Shown one piece after another: positions 55,549 to 64,000 of a stretch of DNA of 64,000 nt. The position numbers and the translations under genes are program-made. The DNA lies in assembly GCF_022627575.1 (NCBI RefSeq), contig NZ_JADEYQ010000011.1:40674-104673 (forward strand), given 5' to 3'. How positions within the stretch are numbered: position 1 is the first letter of the stretch; each line of letters opens with the position of its first letter. The stretch comes from Sphingobacterium rhinopitheci (lineage in GTDB: Bacteria; Bacteroidota; Bacteroidia; Sphingobacteriales; Sphingobacteriaceae). The notes beneath the pieces were generated by a model. That model ran no database searches and was not told the DNA's origin. It saw only the letters and a program-made list of their open reading frames with translations.

Positions 55549-56895
55549 ATGAAAAGATATTTTTTAATTATACTAGCTTTCTTAAGCTTTTTTAATCTTC
55601 TAGCACAAGAAGCTAGTACTATCAATGGCGTATTTCAATCGACTCCATACAAGAAGGTTACTCTTTTTAAAGTGCTTAATGGCCGATTGGTAGAGATCGC
55701 AAGCGCTGTTCCTAATGATAAGGGACAATTTGGATTCCGTTTCTACCCAGAGTATGAAGGGCTATATTCTGTAGGCATAGGAAACGCAATGTCACAAAAT
55801 GGATTAAACCGCTTTTACTTTAAAGGTAAAGATGAATTGAACATCCAGTTGACAAAAGAAGGTCACTATCAACTTGTAGGAGCCAATTCTAAAGAGAATA
55901 AAGCTTTATTCGCTTGGGATAGCTCTACTAAGTCTATACGTGATAAGGCATTGACTCCTGGCGGAAACAGTACCTATATCGACTTTTTCCCGCAACTAGA
56001 GGCATTTAAGGATTCCGTTGCGCTATTTGCTAAATCCGAAAAATCTGGAAACAAGAAATTCAATAGTTTTTACAAGGAATTGCTGGATGTAGAGTTGGCT
56101 TATTATGCTATTTCTTATTTATATATGCCGCGTACAAAACACCCTAAAAAGGAAGATTTAACATCATACTATAATGATTTTAATTATGACCGTTTTTTGA
56201 ATAAAACGTTATTAGAGCTTCCTTATGGAGATCGTTTTTTAAATAGTCTTGTATTTCGAAAAGTAGATCTTGGTAGTAAGCCTACATTTGATCAACAAGT
56301 AGCGGCTATTCCTGTGCTAGCATTAAAAGGTCAGTTTGTCCTGAATCGTTTAGAGAAGGTTCAATCTTATGCTGATTTTATGGATATAAAAAATCAGTAT
56401 GCTGATTGTTTTGTCCTTGCGGAACAGAAAGATCGTCTTACAGCTGTAGAAATAAAACTTACAGAGACTAAAACCGGCGTTGCTGCTTTTCAATTTAGTT
56501 TTCCTGATTTGTCGGGCAAAGTAGTGAAGCTTGCTGATCTCAAAGGTAAAGTAGTAGTCCTAGATATGTGGGCGACATGGTGTGGTCCTTGTCGTGCTGA
56601 AGAGCCACATTGGGAGATCTTGAATGATGCTTTTAAAGGGAAGCCCGTAGCATTTGTGGGGATATCGACCGATCAAGATAAGGCCAAATGGGAAGCATAT
56701 ATCAAAGAGAAAAGTCCTAAGGGAATTCAATTGCATGCCGGTGTAGGGAATCCACTTTCTAAAGCTTATAGTGTCAATACTATTCCACGTTATATCGTCA
56801 TTGATAAAGCCGGAAATCTGATATCAGCTGACAGCCCTAGGCCTTCGGATCCTAAGCTTAAAGCACTGATTGAAGAATGGATGAATAAGAAATAA
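55549..56895 (+). CDS. TlpA-like disulfide reductase (3) with DUF4369-like domain
   Basis: A 448-residue exported protein with a signal peptide ending N-L-L-A-Q. The N-terminal DUF4369-like domain begins [16 protein letters not shown] middle helical region follows, then a C-terminal TlpA domain with [12 protein letters not shown] near 343-354 and cis-Pro in T-I-P-R-Y-I-V-I-D near 411. It follows the previous gene after 11 bases and ends in a terminator. Likely periplasmic thiol reduction. Confidence 0.9.
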   Translation: MKRYFLIILAFLSFFNLLAQEASTINGVFQSTPYKKVTLFKVLNGRLVEIASAVPNDKGQFGFRFYPEYEGLYSVGIGNAMSQNGLNRFYFKGKDELNIQLTKEGHYQLVGANSKENKALFAWDSSTKSIRDKALTPGGNSTYIDFFPQLEAFKDSVALFAKSEKSGNKKFNSFYKELLDVELAYYAISYLYMPRTKHPKKEDLTSYYNDFNYDRFLNKTLLELPYGDRFLNSLVFRKVDLGSKPTFDQQVAAIPVLALKGQFVLNRLEKVQSYADFMDIKNQYADCFVLAEQKDRLTAVEIKLTETKTGVAAFQFSFPDLSGKVVKLADLKGKVVVLDMWATWCGPCRAEEPHWEILNDAFKGKPVAFVGISTDQDKAKWEAYIKEKSPKGIQLHAGVGNPLSKAYSVNTIPRYIVIDKAGNLISADSPRPSDPKLKALIEEWMNKK

Positions 56896-56915
56896 TTATA
56901 GTTGTGTACTATTTG

Positions 56916-56942
56916 AAAGGCAGCCCTAAAGCTGCCTTTTTT
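56916..56942 (+). terminator. Terminator after the thioredoxin genes
   Basis: AAAGGCAGC pairs with GCTGCCTTT around CCTAAA, followed by further T residues. Confidence 0.88.
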
Positions 56943-57022
56943 AGGTATAGGCGGTAGCATCTACCGTTTTATTTGTATGTGTTCTTCTGATAATAATAGG
57001 AATATGCAGTACCTTTGTAAGG

Positions 57023-57925
57023 ATGATAAATGATCAACAACTTATAGCCAACTTAGCGGAAGAGCTAGATAATCTATCGGTAGATTTAATACTTATATTG
57101 GGACCTACCGCCAGTGGCAAGACCAAACTTGCTGTCGAACTAGCTGCTATGATCAATGCTGAAATCATCAGTGTCGACTCCAGGCAGGTATATAGAGGGA
57201 TGGATATCGGAACAGGGAAGGACCTAGCCGAATACAAAGACATACCCTATCATCTTATCGATATCATCAACCCCGGTGAAAAATACAATATTAGTCGTTT
57301 TCTTGAAGATTTTGACCTTGCTTATAAGGAGATCAAAGCTAAGGGAAAGAAAGTTATCGCTTGTGGAGGAACGGGATTCTACTTGCAAGCATTGATTGAT
57401 GCCAAGCCGTATGCGCAAATCCCTATTGACGATGCATTTAGAAATAGCCTTCTCCCATTGGCCAAGGACGAATTGTTGACACAGCTAGATGCATATGCGT
57501 TGCCAGCAAATTTTGTGGTTGACAGATCTTCCAAGAAACGTATAATACGAGCTTTAGAGATTGTCCGCTTTTTGGAAGAAAATCCTACACATCATATAAA
57601 AGAACAAGCTACTTACAGCGCCATAGTTTATGGTATAAATCCAGCGCTAGCAGTCCGTCGTCAGCGCATTACGGATCGCCTTATGCAGCGATTAGCTAGT
57701 GGTATGATCGCAGAAGTAGAAAATCTATTGTCGGCGGGTGTCTCCAATGAAGAGTTGGAATATTACGGATTAGAGTATAAATATATTTCTTATTACCTGA
57801 AAGGGGAATTGTCCTATGCTGATTTCTTGAAAAAATTGGAAACGGAAATTCACCGCTATGCAAAGCGGCAGATGACTTATTTTAGGAAGATGGAAAAGGA
57901 TGGTATTGTTATCAAGTGGTTTTAA
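57023..57925 (+). CDS. miaA: tRNA dimethylallyltransferase
   Basis: The 300-residue enzyme transfers dimethylallyl to A37 of tRNAs reading UNN codons. The P-loop G-P-T-A-S-G-K-T is at 28-35, S-V-D-S-R-Q-V-Y-R-G-M-D-I-G-T near 51-65, G-G-T-G-F-Y-L-Q-A-L near 115-124 and the C-terminal Q-M-T-Y-F-R-K near 283-289. The N-terminus is about 20 residues longer than usual before the first strand. A TACCTTTG box (57010-57017) ends 5 bases before the ATG, so the mRNA may be leaderless. MiaE, which acts on the product, is encoded earlier in the window. Confidence 0.94.
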   Translation: MINDQQLIANLAEELDNLSVDLILILGPTASGKTKLAVELAAMINAEIISVDSRQVYRGMDIGTGKDLAEYKDIPYHLIDIINPGEKYNISRFLEDFDLAYKEIKAKGKKVIACGGTGFYLQALIDAKPYAQIPIDDAFRNSLLPLAKDELLTQLDAYALPANFVVDRSSKKRIIRALEIVRFLEENPTHHIKEQATYSAIVYGINPALAVRRQRITDRLMQRLASGMIAEVENLLSAGVSNEELEYYGLEYKYISYYLKGELSYADFLKKLETEIHRYAKRQMTYFRKMEKDGIVIKWF

Positions 57926-57983
57926 TATCTTATTAATAATGATTAACTTAGGGTGACATTCAATTGTTTTAATTTAATTATTA

Positions 57984-58730
57984 ATGAAAAATATCGTAAT
58001 ATTATTATCCTTAGTACTTTGCAGTACAATCGGGTCGGGTCAACAGCTGAAACCTGTTCAATATACGGACGGTTCTCAAAAATTGAAAGGCCTGATAACC
58101 TCCAATGCAGCACAGAAAAACTTGCCCGCAGTATTGATCCTCCCTGCTTGGAAAGGCATAGATAATGAAGCACGTACTACAGCGATTAATCTTGCCAAAT
58201 TGGGCTATGTCGCCTTTATTGCGGATATATATGGGGAAGGAAATATACCTGTAGACAATGCTGCCGCAAGCAAGCTAGCAGGAACTTACAAAAGCGATTA
58301 TAAGGCATATCAGCACCGTATTCAATTAGCCCTCCAAGAGCTTCTTAAAGCCGGCGTAGACAAGGATAAGATTGCTGTTATAGGATATTGCTTCGGTGGA
58401 ACTGGTGCTTTGGAAGTAGCTCGTGCAGGTTTTGAGGTGCAGGCTGCGGTCAGTATCCATGGGGGTTTGGCAAAAGCGGCAGACCGTCCAAACAAAGAAA
58501 TAAAAACTAAAGTATTGGTACAACATCCGGCAGATGATAAGTCCGTGTCGGCAGCAGATCTTGATAACTTAGAGAAAGAATTGAAAGAAGGCAATGCAGA
58601 CTTTCAGATTATTACCTATGCCAAATCAGGACATACTTTTACTAACCCCGAATCCTCCGATTTCAACCCTTTAATGGCAGAACGAGCATGGAAGCATTTG
58701 GTTCTTTTCTTGGATGAAGTATTGAAATAG
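57984..58730 (+). CDS. Dienelactone hydrolase family protein, exported
   Basis: The 248-residue alpha/beta-hydrolase has a signal peptide ending I-G-S-G-Q. The nucleophile elbow is G-Y-C-F-G-G near 131-136, with Cys as the nucleophile of dienelactone hydrolase-type enzymes. Asp in H-P-A-D-D-K near 182 and His in S-G-H-T-F near 214-217 complete the triad. The substrate is unknown; an aromatic pathway is not present nearby. It has its own terminator. Confidence 0.9.
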   Translation: MKNIVILLSLVLCSTIGSGQQLKPVQYTDGSQKLKGLITSNAAQKNLPAVLILPAWKGIDNEARTTAINLAKLGYVAFIADIYGEGNIPVDNAAASKLAGTYKSDYKAYQHRIQLALQELLKAGVDKDKIAVIGYCFGGTGALEVARAGFEVQAAVSIHGGLAKAADRPNKEIKTKVLVQHPADDKSVSAADLDNLEKELKEGNADFQIITYAKSGHTFTNPESSDFNPLMAERAWKHLVLFLDEVLK

Positions 58731-58765
58731 TCTTTCTTATACACAGGTATAAAAAATGTATATAG

Positions 58766-58791
58766 GCAATCCCAATTGGGATTGCTTTTTT
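58766..58791 (+). terminator. Terminator after the dienelactone hydrolase gene
   Basis: GCAATCCC pairs with GGGATTGC around AATT, followed by TTTTTT. The rest of the gap to 58998 shows only a -7-like TATTTTTA (58975-58982) before the next gene. Confidence 0.9.
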
Positions 58792-58998
58792 ATTAGGCGC
58801 TAATTGTACAATTGCACATTGTTAGCGTATCCATCGTACCGTTATTTGTGGCTAGTACTCCAAATGTTGCCAATAAATTATGTAATCACATCATTTTGAG
58901 CATCCTCGTGCTAAAAAGTGTATCTTTTGAGCTTATATAAACTGGCGACTGTTTTTTTTGCGGTTATGAATTGTTATTTTTAAGTAAATCTTACCATT

Positions 58999-59853
58999 AT
59001 GAGAATCTTTTATACCTTGATTGCCCTTTTGCTGACACCCACCATTATCCTAGCTCAAGAAAAGGCTATCGCTAAAGTGCATTATAATTTTTTGCATATC
59101 AATGATACCACAAAACGGGATCAACCCCAAAGGGATGAAGTCGTTTTGTACTTAGGGCATACATCTTCCTTTTATAAAAGCTATTCCGATGAGCGTACCA
59201 AACAAAGTATAGATGCTCAAAAATTGCTGCCTGATTATTCAGGTCATATGGTTCTTAATTTGTATACAACACCTATTAAGAACTTTTATTTGCGCTATCC
59301 AAATGAGAATAGATTAGTCGATATACAATGTATTTCGTCCAGCTTTGATGCATATTATACAGAAGGATCTGACCTAAGTCAAGTGTGGGAATTAAAAAAT
59401 GAAACCAAAGAAATAGGAGGGTATAGCTGTCAGCAAGCTACCACATCTTTCAATGGACGAAATTATATAGCTTGGTTCACGACGGAGCTTCCTTTTCAAG
59501 CAGGGCCATGGAAGTTAAATGGTTTACCAGGACTTATATTGTCTGCGTATGATGAAGCACGTGAGGTGGTATTTGAATATGCTGGATTTGATGCTGTCGA
59601 TTCGCAAGAGCCATTTTTTATTGAAGTACCCTTTTATGTAACTAAAGGTACAAAGGCCGAAATAGCAAAGATGTATGATCTTTTTCAAGATGACGAAGCT
59701 AAATATTTTAAAGCTTTAAATAGTTCTGGTAAATTGGCAATTGCCAATTCTTACTATGGCATAGATTACAGTAAACATAACTTTGATTTCCATTTTGATG
59801 AAGATTATAAACCTTCATTTGTCACGAATAATCCTATTGAAAAAGTTAAATAG
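58999..59853 (+). CDS. GLPGLI family protein (copy 1)
   Basis: A 284-residue exported protein with a signal peptide ending I-I-L-A-Q. It carries the family signature P-W-K-L-N-G-L-P-G-L-I-L-S near residues 171-183, preceded by I-G-G-Y-S-C-Q-Q-A-T and Y-I-A-W-F-T. The family is Bacteroidota-specific and of unknown function. It is often found beside TonB-dependent receptors, as here. It is paralogous to the next gene. Confidence 0.9.
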   Translation: MRIFYTLIALLLTPTIILAQEKAIAKVHYNFLHINDTTKRDQPQRDEVVLYLGHTSSFYKSYSDERTKQSIDAQKLLPDYSGHMVLNLYTTPIKNFYLRYPNENRLVDIQCISSSFDAYYTEGSDLSQVWELKNETKEIGGYSCQQATTSFNGRNYIAWFTTELPFQAGPWKLNGLPGLILSAYDEAREVVFEYAGFDAVDSQEPFFIEVPFYVTKGTKAEIAKMYDLFQDDEAKYFKALNSSGKLAIANSYYGIDYSKHNFDFHFDEDYKPSFVTNNPIEKVK

Positions 59854-59912
59854 TGTAATATAATTTTGCAACTCTACTAAAATTTCGTAGAATTACAGAA
59901 AAACCGTAGATC

Positions 59913-60803
59913 ATGAAAAGTATTAATATTACCATCTTAGCGACCCTGTTCGCTTTTTCTGTAACTGCGCAAGAGCAATCCATTGCAAAGGTTCATTATT
60001 TATTTACACATATTAATGATACGACGCAGCGAGAGAGTTACCTACGTGATGAGGTGGTGACCTATCTAGGGCCGTCGTCGTCCTATTTTACCAGTTATTC
60101 GTCGGCACGCATATCTCAACAGCTGGACCAACAAATGTCAAGCCCTACATTTGATGGCAATGTCGTGATCAAAGGTACAGGTGCAGGTATTAAGGAGTCT
60201 TATTTAATAGATTTTGCGATTCCAGCAATAGATATAATCAAAAAAGTAGGTACAGCAGATTTTCATGTCGTAGGAGATTTCTCTACACCAGTATGGCAGA
60301 TAAAAGAAGATACCAAACTAATAGGTGGATATACCTGCCAATTGGCGACGACGACTTTCAAAGGACGAAATTATCAAGCTTGGTTTAGCCCTGATATTCC
60401 TTTGTCCTATGGTCCATGGAAATTGAATGGCCTTCCTGGCTTGATCTTATCCGCACAAGATGATAAAGGTGAGGTGGTATTTGAATATGCGGGTTTTGAT
60501 AAATTGGAAGGTGATGATCGTCTTTTGATCGCCTTATCGCCAGATGTGACTACAACAACCGAAGTGGAGATTGTGAAATTAGAAAACGCTTTTAAGGCAA
60601 ATCCTTCCACATTTGTACAGTCTCAGCAGGCAGGGCGTACCCAAAAGGTAGGACCACTATCATCAGGGCCAGCGACCGTTTATAAAGCTCCAGGTGGGAT
60701 GGATAGTGTAGATGCTAACAAAATAAAATCGGTGTCTATTCAGAAAGATAATTCCTTCAAAACATCTGCTGTTACCAATAATCCCATTGAGCTTACGCAG
60801 TAG
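59913..60803 (+). CDS. GLPGLI family protein (copy 2)
   Basis: A 296-residue paralogue of the previous protein, with signal peptide ending V-T-A-Q and the same core: I-G-G-Y-T-C-Q-L-A-T-T, Y-Q-A-W-F-S, then P-W-K-L-N-G-L-P-G-L-I-L-S. The opening S-I-A-K-V-H-Y and the closing T-N-N-P-I-E also match copy 1. The C-terminus is longer and proline/serine-rich. It lies 3 bases before the receptor gene, so the three are co-transcribed. Function unknown. Confidence 0.9.
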   Translation: MKSINITILATLFAFSVTAQEQSIAKVHYLFTHINDTTQRESYLRDEVVTYLGPSSSYFTSYSSARISQQLDQQMSSPTFDGNVVIKGTGAGIKESYLIDFAIPAIDIIKKVGTADFHVVGDFSTPVWQIKEDTKLIGGYTCQLATTTFKGRNYQAWFSPDIPLSYGPWKLNGLPGLILSAQDDKGEVVFEYAGFDKLEGDDRLLIALSPDVTTTTEVEIVKLENAFKANPSTFVQSQQAGRTQKVGPLSSGPATVYKAPGGMDSVDANKIKSVSIQKDNSFKTSAVTNNPIELTQ

Positions 60804-60806
60804 AAC

Positions 60807-63462
60807 ATGTCTAAATTTGTTTGTTTTCTCACGGTATTTTTATTGTCTATTCAACCCCTGATGGCACAAGAGGTTACGCTGGAAGGGCAAGTTATCGATG
60901 CTGTAACGCAGAAACCTTTACGTGCTATAACGGTCGTGTTGAAGGACCAGGAAAATCGAATAATCGCCTTTAAGGCGACAGATGCGCAGGGATATTTTAA
61001 GCTGACAACAGTAAAAGATATTGCTAATGGGTATATAGAAATCAATCATCTTAGCTACAAAAAACAAAGAATTAGGAAGCAAACTGACGATAGCGATGGA
61101 AGTATCTACTATTTTACTCGAAGAGGTGCAGCTGAAAAGTAGACCTCGAATTCGACAGATTGGAGACACACTTTCTTATGATGTTGCTTCTTTTGCCAAG
61201 GAAGAGGACCGTTCCATAGGTGATGTGCTAAAAAGGATGCCGGGCGTAGAGGTTTCAGAATCTGGGCAGATAAAATACCAGGGGAAATCTATTTCTAATT
61301 TTTATATCGATGGCGATGATTTATTAGGCGATAAGTATAAGATCGGTACCAATACCATAAAGTATAATATGGTGAAGGATGTGCAGGTATTGAAGAATCA
61401 TGAGCACATGAAAGTATTGAAGAATAAGCGCTATACCGATGAAGTAGCTTTGAATCTTGTCATCAAAGAAGAGGCACAATTGGCCTTATCGGGGCAAGCT
61501 AAAATAGGGCTAGGTTTACCGAAACAATATGATGGCGAATTAAATACCGTTCTTTTTAATAAGAAATATAAAGGCTTAAATGTGATTAATGCCAATAATA
61601 TAGGTAATGAGTTGGCATCTAATATGATAGGTTATAATGCGGCAAGCATGTTGACAAAATTAGGGTCTACTCCGGTTAATAATCTATTGTCCCTTGGGAC
61701 CGTCGGTAATCCACCGATTGCTAAGCAACATTATTTTTTTAATAACTCTGGCGCTATCAATGCTAACAACCTTTTTCATCTCCAGAATAAATGGCAGGTG
61801 GTATCTAATCTTCAAGCTGTTTTTGAAAAAAGTAACCAAGATTTTGAAGGGCAAAGTGAATATTTTACAGAAAAAGATACGTATAGCTTTACGGAGAAAC
61901 AAGCAAGTGATACCAAAGACTGGTTGGCTTCAATCGCTCTAAAAGCAACACAAAATGTAGACCATAAATACCTAGAAAATGCCTTATCTTTTGATTATCA
62001 GAATCAAGCTGCCAACGCTAGTATTTACACCTCAAACGACGACTTTAACCTCAATCGAAATTATATAATCAAAGGCTTTCAGAACAAATTGGATTATGTG
62101 CCGGCACTACGTAATGGTAATATTGTACAGGTTGGATGGCTGGTAAACTACGGCAGTAAACCACAGGAACTATCCCTAAAACCGGGGGTATTCATGGGCT
62201 TGCTGAATGACGGTATCGCGTACGATGCAACAGTCCAACAGGTGGAAGTACCCACATATTTTAGCCAGCTCAATATGGGCTATAGAATCCCCAAAGGTAT
62301 CATCAGCCAATATTATGCGGTCAGTGGATCTATAGATGGCCAACAACTGAAATCGACTATTCTGAAGGTCGAGAATGGGGATCGTGTAGCGTTGGATATA
62401 GATAGTGCAGCGAATGATATGCATTGGCTCAGGTCTTCATTTGCGCTTCAGGCAAATTATGAATATCGGGGCAAGCGTTTTTTTTCCAGCTTGACCCTCC
62501 CTCTTAGTTACCAAAGCACCCGTTATAGGGATGCTATCTATAGGCTTGATGCAGTACAGGGAAGGGTACTATTGAACCCTAAGTTTGGGGCTAAGTATTT
62601 CGTGAATGTGGAGAGTGAGCTTTCTTTTTCTTATGATAGAGCCAATTTTTTTGGCAATATAGAGGATGTGTATAGGGGATTGATTATCCGCAATTATAGG
62701 TCTATATCTAACAATAGTGCTGGTATCAATGAATCTTCATCCAATGCTTTTGAGCTCAACTATAAGACAGGGAAGACCCTTCGATTGTTGTTTTACAACG
62801 TCGGTTTTTCATACAAGCGCACTAAATCTTCAACTTTACTTTCGAATCGGATCGGTAATGATATCTCTCAGACAGCACTTATAGCGATGGACAATTATGT
62901 ACAATCCTATAGTATCAATGGTGGATTTGATAAGTATATATTTAGCTTAGCCTCTGCGTTGAAGGTCAAAGCCTCCGTCAGTTGGACGGAGTACAATCAG
63001 CTCTTTAATGATGCTCTATTGCCTTTTCTGAATACTGCATACATGGTGAACCCTTCATTGGATTTTAAAGTATGGAAGAAATTGAACCTTTCGTATAATG
63101 GGCGTATTCATTTATCAATGAACAAGGAGCGAGGAGGCCTAGGCAACTTGGATCGAAATACCTTGAATATAGTCCAAAATGTAGGTTTCCCCTTTACTGT
63201 AGCTCCTGGTTTGCATATCAATTTTAGCGGACGCCACCTATATAGCTATCAATTGGGGCTTCAAGATATCAATTACCTCTTTATAGATGCTTTTATTAAG
63301 TATAGACACCGAAAATGGAAAACAGATATCGATTTAAATGTAACCAACTTAGGGAATATCAAACGATTTGAAACGTATACCATCTCCGCGAATATGGAAA
63401 ACCAAAATAGCTATTCCCTACGTGGAAGGATGGCCGTGTTGAAAACAACGATATATTTTTGA
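60807..63462 (+). pseudogene. TonB-dependent receptor-like outer-membrane protein, frameshifted near the 5' end
   Basis: Two overlapping frames encode parts of one protein. The first (60807-61142) has a signal peptide ending P-L-M-A-Q and a carboxypeptidase-regulatory-like domain (G-Q-V-I-D-A-V-T-Q-K-P-L). The second (open from 61096 to 63462) has the plug-like V-Q-L-K-S-R-P-R-I-R-Q-I-G-D-T-L-S-Y-D-V and a long beta-barrel. Removing one A from the six-A run at 61059-61064 joins them as H-L-S-Y-K-N-K-E-L-G-S-K, giving about 885 residues, the usual layout. The break could be mutation, sequencing error or slippage. It follows the GLPGLI pair directly. Confidence 0.85.
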
Positions 63463-64000
63463 TATAGAATATAATAGCGGATTATTATGGGTATGAAAAA
63501 TCAAAATACCTTTCTTGGGGTTATTTTTTGTCTCCCATAAGGGCGGCGAGGCTCTATTTCTAGAATAACAATCTCATGTTTTAATAGCTGGGCTAAAAGC
63601 TTTCTATGTGTTGTCTCGATTATTTTTTACGTAAAATATTTTTTCATGAATATATTAATCAAAATTCCCTAAACGGTACCTATAGGATATTCGCTTCAGC
63701 GATAGTGTGGTTAATTTTTTTGTTTATAAGTTATATGAATTTAGCAGTGTTGCTTGTGACGTAAAAAGTAAGACATATTACCGCTATGTATTTTGCTGTG
63801 GTAGCTTTTTTTATTAGGCTTGATTACTATGGCATTAAGGGATTAATTTTATATTATTTTTAGGTAAAGTTTTTATCCTATTTATACTTTTTGTTGACAT
63901 TAATTATATCGATTGTGGAATTAATCTCTTCAATTAATATATTTTATCTTTTTGAAACAAAAGTTTGGTTATTTTATTTTTAGGTAAATTATTTATTTTT
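63463..64000. other. Gene-free region at the right edge with a 15-base direct repeat
   Basis: No gene or RNA is recognisable. TTATTTTTAGGTAAA occurs twice, at 63854-63868 and 63974-63988, 120 bases apart. Each contains the -7-like TATTTTTA, so one may belong to the promoter of a gene just past the edge. Confidence 0.4.

Noticed and set aside
43823..63982. Recurrent TATTTTTA words as a mobile repeat family
   Set aside because: They are short, sit just upstream of starts and fit the Bacteroidota -7 promoter box.
1..64000. tRNA, rRNA, CRISPR, insertion sequence or prophage
   Set aside because: No cloverleaf, repeat-spacer array, transposase or phage structural gene is recognisable on either strand.

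Overview
The window looks like part of a chromosome from a member of the Bacteroidota, most likely Sphingobacteriaceae (Sphingobacterium/Pedobacter-like). The DNA is AT-rich. It carries hallmark genes of the phylum: gldH, a SusC/SusD pair with an ECF sigma factor and FecR-type anti-sigma factor, DUF4843 and PKD-like lipoproteins, GLPGLI proteins, and Bacteroidota-style -7 promoter boxes (TAnnTTTG). The species cannot be named from the sequence alone. I see no rRNA, tRNA, CRISPR array, insertion sequence or prophage.

Left part (1-24 kb), mostly housekeeping: the end of yicC, a secreted GH20 hexosaminidase, two tandem DedA membrane proteins, dnaN, then holB-ricT and gldH-lpxK, a small Spy-like periplasmic protein, dnaA, dxs and scpA. 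A leucine/branched-chain acid block follows: an acyl-CoA dehydrogenase, HMG-CoA lyase and an enoyl-CoA hydratase overlap in one operon, divergent from a methylcrotonyl-CoA carboxylase beta subunit, and acetoacetate-CoA ligase converges on it. Together they would turn isovaleryl-CoA into acetoacetyl-CoA, but the biotin-carrying alpha subunit is absent. thiL and nadA follow.

Centre (22.6-31 kb), probable origin region: the divergent nadA-nadB intergenic region has a perfect DnaA box and several near matches in AT-rich DNA. About 6.5 kb to the right, between mnmG and an ABC-F gene, lie two ParB parS palindromes, one a perfect 16-mer. Parts of parS-like sequence also lie in and around nadA. The region upstream of dnaA has a smaller box cluster and is a second candidate.

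Right-centre (31-43.6 kb): ABC-F ATPase, a NAD(P)-binding protein, apaG, a luciferase-like monooxygenase, a MiaE-type tRNA hydroxylase, a Tat-linked GMC oxidoreductase with its small subunit, a glycosyltransferase, a sugar isomerase, peptide deformylase, an unrecognised protein and a Gfo/Idh/MocA dehydrogenase.

Right part (43.8-64 kb), all on the + strand: an ECF sigma/FecR-regulated SusC-SusD-DUF4843-PKD locus continues into three thioredoxin-fold envelope proteins. Then come miaA, a dienelactone hydrolase-family protein, and a GLPGLI-GLPGLI-TonB-receptor set. Both outer-membrane receptor genes are broken as read: susC by a single in-frame TAG where a Trp codon is expected, and the second receptor by a +1 frameshift at a run of six A. 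The last 540 bases hold no gene I can recognise.
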